Source: Odiellus spinosus
Lineage: Eukaryota > Arthropoda > Arachnida > Opiliones > Phalangiidae
Length of the DNA stretch: 64,000 nt
Assembly: GCA_963920705.1 (NCBI GenBank)
Contig: OY987227.1
Span: 19,183,434-19,247,433, forward strand
Direction of reading: 5' to 3'
A program made the translations under genes and the position numbers. Within the stretch, counting starts at the first letter, position 1, and each line of letters starts with the position of its first letter. The notes under the pieces are model-generated. The model did not search any database. It had not been told where the DNA came from and saw nothing but the letters and a program-made list of their open reading frames with translations. This document shows, piece after piece, positions 36,703 through 48,364 of the stretch.

Positions 36703-39700
36703 CTGGAAAGAACGAAATCCCCACACGCGTTAATTAATATTTCGCAAAACAAAGGTGACCCATTCTCGATTATGGCAAGTCTACGAAGGAAAAAATTCTA
36801 ACGCGAAGAATATTAATGGAAGTTGCTAGTAAACAAAAGGCAACTAAGAATTAATCGGAGTCTGTCTGTCACAGGCTGGTGGGTAAGAACTAACCAAGCG
36901 ATGGCGAGGAGAAGGAGAAATAATAATAATGACGGTTCCGGATGGATGACGTCACGAGTGTAGATGTAGAAAAAGGGGTGGAGATAAAGCGTACGCGTCG
37001 TCAGCGTTAGTCGTGACACGTACCCGAGGGAAGAGAGCGAAACGAGCGTGAGGGCGAAGAAAGGAAAGGGAGGGAATAGAGTCGACTTTGGTGCGGCCGC
37101 GGTGGATCGATGAAGGGCAAGAGTCACGTGATCGACGGCTTCCAATTCCATACAACTATGGATGGGAAAGGACTATTCCTTCCCCACCAAGAAGAAAAAA
37201 ACAAACCCGCTATCCCATTTGGGTTGACCCGTGGGTGGTGGCGTAATTCGAACAGGCACGTATGACATAGCTTAGGGTCCTATCCGAAAAAGGCCTGGGA
37301 ATAAGAGTATAGTTCGTATATCCGCGAAGCCCTAATCGGCTCGGAATTTTAAGGCTCAACTCTAGATTCTAGGGGCCCTCCAACCCCTCAAAATAATCAT
37401 GAAAGACTATGGAATATGTCTATCTGTTGGGTGTCAAACATCATAGCGTAATAGTACCAAGGTCGCCTCGACCAATGACTGAAGGAGAGAGAACTCTCTT
37501 TCAAGGTTGCGTAAGCGAGGGATGATAGCGTTTAGGCCTAACCCAAATGATGACTGACGAATATAAAAAAACTTCTACGACAAACCGGTTAGCTTGATTC
37601 GCTTTTATCTTGCACAACTTTCAAGATGTTAAAAAAATTCATTCGCCCCCTAGGGCTATAATTCCTACCATCGTCATTTCTTTTCTCCAAGGAGCAAATC
37701 CCACCATCTTGGCGCCAGAATATGCTTAAGAAACTATGGGAGGGAAACGATATCAACTAGAAAAGGGGGCGGGAAAGAAAACCCGAAAACGTCACGATGT
37801 ACGTGTATAACCACTCGCCTTCCCGAAGTTTGTCTCGCGCCATAGCCTTTTCCCCTTCTTCCCCTAAACTATGACGAAGATGCTAGGAACGGCGGCAGTG
37901 ATCAGCAAGAGATAATACTACTAAAACTATGAGGGGATAAAGTGGGAGGTGCCGACAGAATCCCCTGCTAAAACGGGAAAGATGTCCCGAAGCCACCACG
38001 AAAGCGTAGGGGAGAACTCGTTGAAAGCTGGAAAGCGGTAAACTGGAAAAACGTTAAATTCGGCGCCAGCTTTTTATTCGATGAACATCACTAAAAATCT
38101 TCATTTAAAATTTAAAAGATAGGGGGGGGGGGGTAAAACCACTTTTTCGCTGATCCGTGTAGTACGCTCCTAAAATAATACGCAACTACGTAATGTAACA
38201 GTCTACCGGTTCCGAAGCTACCTGGGTCGGAACGACTTTTCTTCACGCACCATAGACCCTTAAAGCCCTGGGGCCCCTCGTACGGATAGTTGCGAAATTT
38301 CTACTTTCAGAACCGTTGGGAATGAAGCTTTACGAGACTTCCTATAAACTATAGAATGCCGGTAATTCGACGTTTATAGCATATTCGACGTTTATAGCAT
38401 ATTTATTCGACGCCCCCTTGAAAAAGCTAGTTTTTTTAAAAAGACCTTTATCACGTTGCTTAATCGTGGTAGGGTAGATGTAACCGACGAGAAAAACTCG
38501 GTTTCATAAATTGCAAACAACGTTGAGTGAAAAAAGAAAGAAAGAAAAAAAAAAAGAAAAAAGAGATAGTTGTCCTTGAATACCAGTCTGAAAGACTGCA
38601 GTAATTTCCATCCTACCTAACCACCACAGAGCCATTTTATTCCAAGGCTGAAGTATCCGCGAGATCAACAACTACGTACAACTCCAAAACCTCGCTACAT
38701 CCTTAACTATATAGAGATTATTATCTTCTAAGCCAATTCTCAATTTCTCCCCAGCACCTCATTACATTTTCGTCCTAAAACTAAGCGGGAGATCAATTGA
38801 TAGCGAGTAGAATTGCCAAGATCGAGATTTCACTAATCTTATCTATTTCTAAGAACAATTTTCTGAGTAATTACCTTGCTTAAGGCTTGTTGCCGTATCG
38901 AAAGAATAAACTCTGCCGACCATTCCGTGTTCTTTCTTGTATCTAGCATCGAACGGCGGAACACCCATGACTCCGACAGTGGGCAGGGATTCTCCTCTGG
39001 TGAGAGGAGGACGATTAACCGCGTGTTCTTCCAACATGGGTCTCTTGTGTCCGCCGTCAGAACCGGTTGAATGATTCGAACCATCATCGTCTTCCCTTTC
39101 ACCCGGTCTTTTGCCGGACACTGAGTTCTGTCTGGAGGAGCCGGCGGAATGATGCCCGTGTTGTACTTGAACCGAATGGGCTACTTGGAGCCCGACAGCC
39201 GCGGCCGCGCGGGCCACGGCATTAATTCCTGGACTTCCTCTACTTAGGACACCAGCCGCCACATCGTGCGAGGACTGTTGCTCCTCGACTCGGTGTCCAG
39301 CCGCCGCTAGTCTTTGGGCGTTATTATAGTCCAGCAATCTGGCGTGGTTATTATATCTTTCGACCACCGCTCTCGACACTCCGTGTGGCGTCATAATGGA
39401 AGGGTCCCCGCCTGAATTTGATTGAGACTGTATCGAGACTCCGGAACCCGAAGCTGAACCGTTCATTACGGCGGCCACCGCGGCCTCGTGCGAATTTCGA
39501 GAGATGGGAGTCTTGTATACTGGACGATTTTCTTGAAAACCGTGCGCTCTCTTCATTTGTCGAGCCGTTTCGATGACCAAATCGATGCGATCGGCTCCTT
39601 CGTAATTGACGCAGCCCCGACATACTTGCTCGGTGAAATCGTGAAGCATGGCCCAGGGCATCCTCGGCAAATCGCACAAGTAACAGTGCTGTCTTTGCCC

Positions 39701-39727
39701 TCGTGATAGAGAAGACATCTTGACCAT
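35954..39727 (-). CDS. IRF2BP-family transcriptional corepressor (two coding exons)
   Basis: Predicted 533-aa nuclear protein, encoded by 38875-39727 joined to 35954-36702. The N-terminal C2C2 zinc finger (Cys15, Cys18, Cys36, Cys39; motif [11 protein letters not shown] then [12 protein letters not shown]) and the following helix are the family hallmark. The middle is a low-complexity Ser/Gly/Ala/His-rich linker with conserved islands (RYKKEHG, SPMAAL). The C-terminal RING (about residues 450-501; [18 protein letters not shown], then CFPC) and the tail are nearly the vertebrate sequence. IRF2BP1, IRF2BP2 and IRF2BPL act as corepressors with IRF2 and other factors; some are proposed E3 ligases. 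One copy is usual in invertebrates, so no specific vertebrate symbol is given. The first ATG of the open frame (39725-39727) was taken as start; a second ATG three codons later is equally possible. Confidence 0.95.
36703..38874 (-). other. IRF2BP-family gene intron
   Basis: A 2172-bp phase-1 intron with donor GTAATT and acceptor TTCTTTCCAG. Inside are a small tandem repeat (ATTCGACGTTTATAGCAT, about 38366-38405), a purine-rich tract near 38530, a G-run near 38120 and a TGACGTCA at 36947-36954 in a CpG-rich patch (36900-37140). No other gene is recognised; open frames there are compositional. Confidence 0.8.
38875..39727 (-). CDS. IRF2BP-family gene, coding exon 1
   Basis: 853 nt: 284 codons plus one base. 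The donor is CAAG|GTAATT (minus strand), splitting a Gly codon. The frame stays open upstream of the ATG back to a stop near 39965 but has no earlier ATG, so an upstream exon supplying more N-terminus cannot be ruled out. The zinc finger lies entirely in this exon. Confidence 0.93.
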
Positions 39728-40079
39728 GTGAGCGCCGCTCGGCGTACCGTTACCGTGAGAATGTGTCGATGTCGCCGACGAATGGGACGTTGAAGTCAAA
39801 GTAGCGTTCGAGCCCCCTCCTCCGGGTCCCGCTGCCAGGGATCCGTGGACACGATGATGGAAGAGGTCCAGGTTGACGCGGGACCCCTCTCGAATTATAA
39901 AAATTTTGACGCTTTGAGAAGTGACTTTCCTTTCCGTCCTACCACCGCGTTTCTTCCCTGTAGCTTAGTACGATTTAAACATTGATGAAGGATTTTTTCG
40001 ACTCCAATTTAACAAAATCAAAGTTAAGTTAAATGGAAAAGCGACTAATTTCATTCGATCGTATCGAAGAGTCTTGAAA

Positions 40080-40450
40080 TTTTCAAAGTATTTTCTCGAT
40101 GAAAACGCAGCAAGCGCGCGCTATTTCCTCCGCAAAGCACCGCGAATCGTGCAATGAGCGGAACATCGAGGTTAGATGCCTTCGTGATCCGGAGTGACGA
40201 CGAAGGATCGCTAAGCGCATGCTCCGCGTGACGTCAGTGGCTATCGGAGTTCCCCTATCACGCCGACGACTTCCTCCCTCCCTTCGCTATTCTTCCCACC
40301 CTTAGTTTGTACGCGTATTTTTCGCAAATCCACCTTCACTCCTCCTACCCATTTACGCTGTACGTTCCTTTCCTCCGCTGAGTCGAGCGAAGCCTAGTTC
40401 TCCGCTTCACTACGTTACAATCACCATGGAAGCTTTTGGACTTCTAAAAA
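40080..40450 (-). promoter_or_regulatory. Likely promoter region of the IRF2BP-family gene
   Basis: CpG-rich DNA 350-700 bp upstream of the start codon. It contains GCGCATGC (NRF1-like, about 40215) and a full CRE TGACGTCA (40229-40236). There is no TATA box at an obvious distance. The transcription start cannot be placed from sequence alone. Confidence 0.45.
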
Positions 40451-42099
40451 ACGAGAGGCTGCTCGGTCAGAAAGACCTACGCTCGATTTTTCCGGCGTAT
40501 ATTATTCTAACGTTTTAAAATAGGCCATTTCAAATAACAGTCAGTGTAAACAGTCAGTGTAAAAAGTCGCTTGCTCGAAAATAAACCTTAAATCATTTCG
40601 ACAAGAAAAAAACCATAGGCCTAGTTTAAACACTAGAGTGTTGATAAAGTATCCCTCCCCTTCCACACTATCAATAATGTCAACATGAATGAATTCATTT
40701 TTAAAAGGAAAGAAATAAGACGATATATCGACGCGATAAGAAAAATAACGCATTCAGTTCATTTCCCGCAATTGGAGGAAAAACAACACTATGTGTAGAG
40801 TTGGTGAATAGTTCGTTCATTTTATAAGGCTATTTAGGGAATAATATTGATTATGGGAAAGGTATAGGAAAGCCGGGGTCGATATAAATAAAGCCAGCTT
40901 CGGGATCTAGAAAACTAAAAAAAAAAAAAAAAAAACATTTTTCGCGGCTCCCAACCAGCTGACTTGGCAGCCTGGGGCTCAAAATCCCCCTTTTCCCTTT
41001 AGCCCGGCCATTAGGGCAGATACTATAAGCAGTACGAAACTTTGTCTTCCCCTTCATCTAAACATTCGGTATATACTCTGGCTTCCTTCAAAGTACGCAA
41101 CGACGATGTGTATGGAGCCGCGCGTAGTCTGGAAGCGGGGAAGAGTAGAGCTCGATGTTGGATCATAGCATAGACAGCGCCAACAGCTATTTTCGACCGA
41201 GAGTAATATAGCGTGTTTCAGTTTATTAGTCCTTCTCCGAGGCGCAAGGACGAGTTACTGTTGCACGAAAGCAGTCGCGAAAGAGGGGAAAACTAAGCCA
41301 ACGAAGGGGTGAAACCTGTACTGGAAAACTAGTACCACTCGCGGCGACCTAAAAGGGTCAGCGTAATTATGTCGGAATTTTAAAGTTTTTTTGGCTAGTG
41401 ACGCCTATTTTAAAAAAATAAATCGATGACAGTCGAATTAGACTGTACTATATAGTTCAAAGGCATCAATGATGGCAATTTTTCCAGACTGTCAAAAAAA
41501 TAGGCTTAACGCACTTACTACTAGATTTTGATGTTTACCAATACAATAAAAATTCTACATTGTGTAATGTGTACGTTTTTGTGGTGGAAATTGGTTTGTA
41601 AATTAGGCTTAGCTTTAGCGGTTCAAAGGCATTAGAGTATACATAGTTTTCGTTAAAGGGAAAATTGAAAATCACACCCCTCTTCTTTCGTTGCAGGGTT
41701 GTTTGTGAGCTCAGTTCAGAACAGATTAGTTTCAAAGGCAAACTGTTAGCCTTTCTCTCCACTTCAGTTTGCGCTCACAAGTGAAAACTGTGTATATAAC
41801 CATTGGTAGCCAAGATAAAAGCTTAATTTGTCTAATGATCCGTCTAGTGGACATGGCCGATTACCATTTACAATAACGCGAACCAAAATCCATATTAATA
41901 CTAAATAGATTTATTATAGTCGTGACAGTAACCACGTAACGTAGTACTACAATACTAAATTACGTCATACCGTAAAGGGTCGATCCAAAAAAATCCCTCT
42001 TTATTTCGAGCCCATGGCGACCAAAAACCCGTGGAGCTCGATTCTAAAGGGGGCGGATTCTAGTGCCAAGAATGTATAGTACCTTTAGCTTTTAGGCCG
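40451..42099. other. No recognised gene
   Basis: Mixed composition with a poly(A) tract (about 40917-40935) and a GC-richer stretch at 41080-41350. Minus-strand frames at 40541-40753 and 41535-41762 are unrecognised. Confidence 0.4.
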
Positions 42100-42390
42100 T
42101 CGCGGCGAAATGAGGGAAGGAAAAGAAGTGACGTCACGTCATCACGATCGATGCTCGTGGATAAACACGCTATTATAAGAGAAGGGAGAGAGCGAGGAGA
42201 GGGGAGGGAGCAAGGACGCCAGAAACTGGATTCCCGGGAACGTGACGTAGCCAGTTTGGTTGCCCGGATGAAATACTATAGTTTAAAAAAGAAAACTCGC
42301 TCGGGCAGCCAGGCTGAAGCGAAAGCCCGCCATGGGCTCCGTTTCTCAGCTTTTCTCGAAATAAAGGGGGTGGGGTCAACTTGGCAGGTA
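42100..42390 (+). promoter_or_regulatory. Possible promoter plus 5' exon with strong donor
   Basis: A CRE doublet (TGACGTCACGTCATCAC from 42129) is followed by a purine- and GC-rich stretch with long open frames on both strands. This ends in an excellent donor, GGCAG|GTAAGATGG, at 42387/42388. The plus-strand frame (from 42151) continues to the donor, but the Lys/Arg/Glu-rich peptide is not recognisable. It looks like a 5' UTR exon of an unidentified plus-strand transcript. TIMM9, 8.4 kb downstream, has its own start and need not be connected. Confidence 0.35.
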
Positions 42391-45300
42391 AGATGGTATC
42401 CACAAGCAAATTTTGCTTACAAATAATTCACAAAAACTGAAAATTTATGTTTAAATATTTCCAAGGGGGATCCAGTGATACTTCTATTTTAAAATAAGCG
42501 AAAATTAGTAAATTTTAAAGGAAATTGGTAAAACCGAGGCGACTTAAACTTATCATAAACGAATTTTAGATAAAACACAACACTTTAAGAGTATTTTTCC
42601 CTACTTGAAACTTTAACTAATCTGTAGTAGGCCTATATACGTTTATATTTTTAACGATAAAAAGTTATTGATACGTATAAAACGTATGAAATTTATGAAC
42701 CCATGCTTTTAGTACAGATAAGATTAGAAATTATCTTGTTTTTTTGCGCAAGTTTTAATATTTTGGCCAATATGGCTTCGCATACAGAATGTATTTAGAG
42801 AGAAAAAAAGTTATTTTCTGATAAGATAGCCAAGCCTTCAATAAATATATAGATTAATCACGACATTTTTCCAACTAACTTTCAAATTAACGGTTTCGCA
42901 ACTTCGTAATTAGCGTGACAACTAAGTTTACGAGATCTTAACATTGAAAAGAATTAGATTAAACAATAATGAGCAGGAATGAATGAATAAGGGGGGTTTT
43001 ATTCGTAATCTTTGTGTTTGAGAAAAAAATAGTCTGGCTGATCGTTTAAAGTTAATTTGAGTACACAGCTTATTTTAAAAATGAGATATAATATAAGGTT
43101 AAATACTGAATATAATTGGTTTTGCTTAGCCCCTTTAAAAGTGTTCCATCCTCGTGGTTTTGGTGTTCAGGGTGAAGCCTAACCAATTGCACCTTTAGCA
43201 GGGCCTAAAGAAAGTATTCGTGGCAACTTTTAGCTTGTTAAATGTATATGGAGAAGTGATATATTTCCCTATGTAAGGAGATTAAACTACTTTAAACTAT
43301 GACCTAGAAACTTGGCTTAACTATTAAACCAACGTGGTAATTTAATATTATGATTACATTGAAAATATAGCTTGAACGTAGGTTTAACTATTTACCGTAG
43401 AACAGTAAATTTCACATTATTAAAACTATTGGCAATAAACTAGGTATGACCAAGAATTAATTTAAATATAATTTAGAGAGAATAACTACTTTTGTCGGTA
43501 TTATTATTTTTCCACTTTACTAGAGGCGGAGAAAAAAGGAGGCGGTCTTATTTCTCAGTTTTCATACGTCATTTACGTCAGGGCGACTAAAATGGGAGAA
43601 CCAATAAGATGCTAGTGCTATGGGCTAACAATGGAAGAAAGGCTAAAACCATTTTAAGTGTAGTAAATTTTTCTCATAATTAAAATTAAAATAAGTCTTT
43701 GTTTAGCTATTATATCAGAGAGTAATAAACTAACTTGGTAGTTTAAGATTAAGATTAGAATATTACATTAAAAAATTGGCACGCATGTAAACCGAGATGT
43801 AGGCTTAAATATTTATCATAGAATAGTAAAGTACGTATATAATGGATTGTTCCATAAAAAAATTTAAATATTTTAAGTGGATTTAAGGATATGACAGATT
43901 TCAAGCCATCGTCTACTCTCCAAACGTATTAAAATAGTTGACGTTTATACTTGTGATAATCTGTTTCAACTTTAAATATGGTAAACATATATTTGGCGTG
44001 TCATTCTAGAATGTTATATTGAAAATTAAATATAAAACTTAACTAGAAAAATTTTGCGACATTTATAATTAAAAATAATTTGACTTAAATCAAGGATTAT
44101 TTAGAAATTATTTGGATTGAATAGAGGATTAATTATAAATGATTTGGCTTGAATCGAGGATTAAATAATGAACGTGACAAAATAAGTAAAAATAATATGG
44201 ACCTAAATCAAGGCTTAACTATCAGTAGTAAAAGTATAGTAGGTCAAAGTGTTTACAAAATACCAAACTACAGAGGGTACCTTACAAAAAAAAAAAAAAA
44301 AATCGTCAATATATTTATACGTATTTATAATTTTTCTTAGAATCCAAGTTTTTCCCACACACACGTCCCGATTCCAAGAAAAACGTACGTGTTACACTAC
44401 ATAGCAGGACTATAGTACGGGAACATTCATGGCAGAGAGCCCCAAAATATTTTACTCCCCTCTCATTCCCCAGATAGGAATGCTTTTCATGTTTTTTCTC
44501 TATCCTCCGATTTCAACTTGGCTAAACCAAGAATATATTCGTATCAAATACGAGAATGAGCTAATTCTGAATTACCCTATAGGGACTCGCTTCGTAGGGA
44601 GAGACGTGGCTAAGAAGAGGAAAACTTTGAATCTTCAATATCATTTCTGTGACGTCAACATACGTCATCAAGTTCTATAGTATTTCTTAGATCCGCCTAT
44701 CGTAGCGCGGGATGTGAACTGTGTAAAAATCCTTAGATTAGTGGATGAAAAATTAATCAAATTCATGGAACGTAGACTACACAAGATCGTGGCGGCGTAG
44801 GGGGAGATTTTTGGAAGCCGGGTTTTTAAGGGGGGCGTTTTTCTTTAAAAAAAAATATAAATCCAAAAAACCGGTTTCTACTTACAGCCCCCTTTTCGAT
44901 CAGGAAAAAAATACAACTAAAACCACGCCGCCCCTACTTGCCTCGCTGAAGCCACAGCCATCCTTATATCGGTGAAAATACAAGAACCAGAAAAATTATT
45001 CACAGCTGGCTAAACGCCTTCGGGTTTTAGGGGTGTATGTAAAAAAAATCGTGGAATGTGGATCTGGTTGGGGGAGAGAAAACCAAAAATATATATATAT
45101 AAGAAAATATACCCAGTAGAAATAATAATGAAATCATAAACCATGTCTCGTGACGTCATATATAACGTTAAGCCTCGGTTAAGCCTAATACGCCACAAGT
45201 GGAAATATTTATCTTTAATAAAAAGAAATAAAATGCCGTTTATTGTAGAGGAGAAATTTGATAAGCGATGTTTTAAATTTCATAGAAGGTTGTACACGTA

Positions 45301-45524
45301 TTTTTGCTCCTATTTTTGTTAAAAACAAACCGGATGTTTTAACTTTAGAGCAGTATTATTCAATACATTTTTTTAAACTTATTTTTGATTTTAATTTGTG
45401 AAGAATTACAATGGATGGAAATTTTAAAGAGAGAGTAAATCTGGATACAGATTAAAATTTAATACCATATTCTGTCTGATTATTTATTACTAATTGGAAA
45501 AATAAGAATTACGTTTAGTAAATT
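42391..45524. other. No recognised gene
   Basis: AT-rich, with TGACGTCA at 44650-44657 and 45151-45158, and a GC-rich patch with partly inverted G/C blocks at 44780-44940. The open frames at 44429-44680 (plus) and 45010-45198 (minus) are unrecognised. Confidence 0.4.
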
Positions 45525-46115
45525 TTGTAGTAAAATATGATTTAGGCTTAGTAAAATGTGTAGAAAAATATGAATTAGTGTCGGAATTAGGCTTAGTAAT
45601 TTGCGTAGAAAAATATGAATTAGGCTTAGTAAATTGAGTAGAAGAAATATAAATTAGGCTTAGTAAATTGCGAAGAAAAATGAGTAGAAAAAAATATAAA
45701 TTAGGCTTAGTAAATTGCGAAGAAAAATGATTAGAAAAAAATATAAATTAGGCTTAGTAAATTGCGTAGAAAAATGAGTAGAAAAAAATATAAATTAGGC
45801 TTAGTAAATTGCGTAGAAAAAATATGAATTAGGCCTAGTAAATTGCGTAGAAAAAATATAAATTAGGCCTAGTAAATTGAGTAGAAAAAATATGAATTAG
45901 GCCTATTAAATTGAGTAGAAAAAATATAAATTAGGCTTAGTAAATTGCGTAGAAAAAATTTAAATTAAGCTTATTAAATTGCGTAGAAAAAATATGAATT
46001 AGGCTTAGTAAATTGGGTACAAAAAATATAAACTAGCTAGGCTTAGTAAATTGTATAGAAATAATACGAACTAGGCTTAAGTAAATCGCGTAGGAAAAAC
46101 ATGAATCAACCTTGA
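45525..46115 (+). repeat. Tandem array, ~34-bp unit, ~17 copies
   Basis: The unit is approximately AAATTGCGTAGAAAAAATAT then GAATTAGGCTTAGT. Copies vary in A-run length and in GCGTAG/GAGTAG and GGCTTA/GGCCTA; there is one larger insertion around 45660-45800. The array decays gradually to about 46260. Confidence 0.9.
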
Positions 46116-46974
46116 GAAAATTGTGTTCAAAACTGTGTAATTAATGCTTAATACATGTTGGATGTTTTTGTGAAAAATTTGAAGATTGTGTTGAAAAATT
46201 TTAATTAGGCTTTAAGGAATTTTTCTCAAGAATTTCAATTAGGCTTGGGATGTTTTGGCGAAAAAAACAATTACGAAAACACTGCCAAGGATTTGATAAT
46301 AAGATAGATACTTCCAAATAAATTTCAAATCAAGCAACAGCCAACAAGTTTTTATTTGATATTTATTCTTAGCCTCTCTTTAAAGGGGCGGGATTAAAAG
46401 GAAAAAAAAAGGTCCTTCTAAAAAATAGCTAAACGTGAACAAATTATGAAATTCGATAGGTATAGACAAAAAAAAAAAAAAAAAAACATTCGCGAAGTTG
46501 CCCAGGGCAAAAAGAGAAAAAGTAGAGAAATTTATGGTTTTATTTCTTATATAAGAGATATTATAAATGACAGAGCGCAGCCTATTTTTCTTCAAATTTT
46601 TGATTCGGAGGCAACTTAAAAAGGCATATAATTTCGTGTGGAAACAACACGCCGTCTAGAATACTAAACTATACTAGCCTGGAATTTATATTAAAACAAA
46701 AAAAAAAAAAAAAAAAAAAATTAAATAAGAACCGGCTGAGACATACGTTTGTAATCTTTGCATATCTAGTAATATATAAAACTATCGCACGCGAAACACG
46801 CTTTAAGTGATGCTGTCATCAAATTCTCACCAAGTACAAATGGAATTTATAGTATAGCATTTTCATATCCCTTTCCAAAATGAAGGGATTACAAAATTTA
46901 TGACCAAATAATTGAATGTTTTATATTAATTAGTTATGTAGAGTAATCATCATGTAATAAAATTCTCTAGGTAC

Positions 46975-46976
<2 letters not shown>

Positions 46977-47005
<29 letters not shown>

Positions 47006-47298
47006 CGGCGTGTAACGTAACGTCTTTACGCCCGGACAGCGGTCGCGATTGCGAACCAGGTGTGGCGCCAAGGCGTAAGGCCTTGAGCAACTCAGTTATG
47101 GTAAGTAACTACGCAGGGATTAGGACTGGGAATTGCCCACGCGACGGAAGGAGATGGGAATGGGGAAGAGGAAGGACCATTCTGTCGCGGACCATTCGCA
47201 ACACTCCCTATGGGCAAGGGACCTGCGATTCGAGCAAGACAACACCCAAACCTTGCCACTGAGACGCCAGTTTACAGGAGTGCGCCACCACTCCCGGC
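46977..47298 (-). mobile_element. SINE with SRP-RNA Alu-domain-like head and poly(A) tail
   Basis: Identical 13-bp direct repeats TCTCTAGGTACGT at 46964-46976 and 47299-47311 bound the unit. On the minus strand it starts GCCGGGAGTGGTGGCGCACT, runs 293 nt and ends in about 29 A (47005 down to 46977). Nucleotides 1-44 can form the Alu-domain fold of SRP RNA: GGAGTG/CACTCC closing loop GTGGCG, then TGTAA, then ACTG/CAGT closing GCGTCT, with GCC (1-3) pairing to GGC (42-44). The same residues give Pol III A-box-like sequence, and GCTCGAATCGC at 64-74 (47225-47235) resembles a B box. The 3' end can pair back with nucleotides after 48, as in SRP helix 5. No SRP54-binding (helix 8) signature was recognised, so a derived SINE is likelier than a 7SL retrocopy. 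Confidence 0.85.
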
Positions 47299-47311
47299 TC
47301 TCTAGGTACGT

Positions 47312-47360
47312 CTATCGGTATGTCTGTCGGTATGTTTGTCGGTATGTCTGTCGGTATGTC
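47312..47360 (+). repeat. 12-bp tandem repeat
   Basis: About four copies of CGGTATGTCTGT with one CGGTATGTTTGT variant, immediately next to the SINE target duplication. Confidence 0.9.
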
Positions 47361-47394
47361 TGTCGGTGGGGAACGATAAAATACGCGGGAAGTT

Positions 47395-47560
47395 TGTTTT
47401 TTTTTCAAAATTTCGCGGTGATTTTTTATTTCAAAACACGCGGTGATTTTTTATTTCAAAACACGCGGGGAGTTTTTATTTCAAAAATGCGCGGATAGTT
47501 TTTATTTCAAAAATACGCGGATAGTTTTTATTTCAAAAATACGCGGAGAGTTTGAATTTC
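47395..47560 (+). repeat. ~26-bp tandem repeat
   Basis: Six to seven copies of about TTTTTATTTCAAAAATACGC then GGATAG, drifting from GCGGTGAT to GCGGATAG across the array. This suggests expansion from one side. Confidence 0.88.
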
Positions 47561-48364
47561 TAAGTTCATATATATTTGCCATTTTGCGTCGAAAGCCTTA
47601 AGAAATGATGTGACATCATCACTTTAAGAATTTTTTCTCCGAGTGATCTAACCGGTTTATTTCACGCGAGCCAAAATACATTTGGGGATTTTAAAAATTT
47701 TACAGGAACAGTAGAAAAAAGTATTCTTGTAAAATTCGAGTTTAGAAGCTATCGAAGCCTTAAAATATGGTTTTAAAAATAAGTTTCTCGGGGTTAACTA
47801 GAGTCTTCGAGTGTCTTGGAAATATTTAGGATAGTTACGTAACGCGCTACGGGAGAGGAAAAGGGTTTATCTTGGTTTTTTTCGTAAACAATGTTTAGTG
47901 CCAAGAAACTTTGACAAAAACCATAAGGACCTTATTAAGCAGGCCTAAAACCTAAATCGGTGAAAATAGTTACTGTTATTTGGCAAAATTTCAATAGAGT
48001 ACGTGTAGAGGTCGATATTAGAATATTTTCTCAAGGAAACGTATATATGAATAGACGGAAACGAGGGGCATGCTAGTTCACATGATTATAAATTTTAATC
48101 ACTAGAGATTTTTTTTTATTTTAAAAATGTAGTAATTGTAGCCAACAGTTTCCGCCAATTGTTAGTTCGTTATTTTTAAGAAGATGGAAGTTTAGATAAA
48201 TAGTCCCTAATATTTTCACATCGCCCCATATAATATTGTCGTTAACAATGTGATTGATATAAATTTCAGAAAAGTATTACGACATCGAAAGTTAAGTTAT
48301 ACAGGTACATAAACACATAATTTTGTAGATTTAATTTTTTCATAAGGAGTAATCCAAAAGTCAA
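47561..48364. other. No gene seen
   Basis: AT-rich unique-looking sequence without recognisable features. Confidence 0.45.

Noticed and set aside
39351..39706. Additional open frames on both strands within IRF2BP exon 1
   Set aside because: Alternative frames of a conserved coding exon.
40917..40935. Poly(A) tracts (also 1227, 27533, 32918, 46690, 50286, 63142) as SINE tails
   Set aside because: No target-site duplication or shared body could be identified at these places.
42151..42426. 91-codon plus-strand frame as a protein gene
   Set aside because: Low-complexity charged peptide; the strong donor inside it suggests a 5' UTR exon instead.
45525..46115. CRISPR-like repeat-spacer array
   Set aside because: Units are contiguous tandem copies without unique spacers, in a eukaryotic setting.
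47225..47298. tRNA gene at the SINE head
   Set aside because: A- and B-box-like elements exist, but no tRNA cloverleaf with anticodon arm can be drawn; the fold fits the SRP Alu domain better.
47062..47498. Open frames across the 47-kb region
   Set aside because: They run through the SINE body and the neighbouring tandem repeats (Tyr-Arg-Tyr-Val-Cys periodicity).
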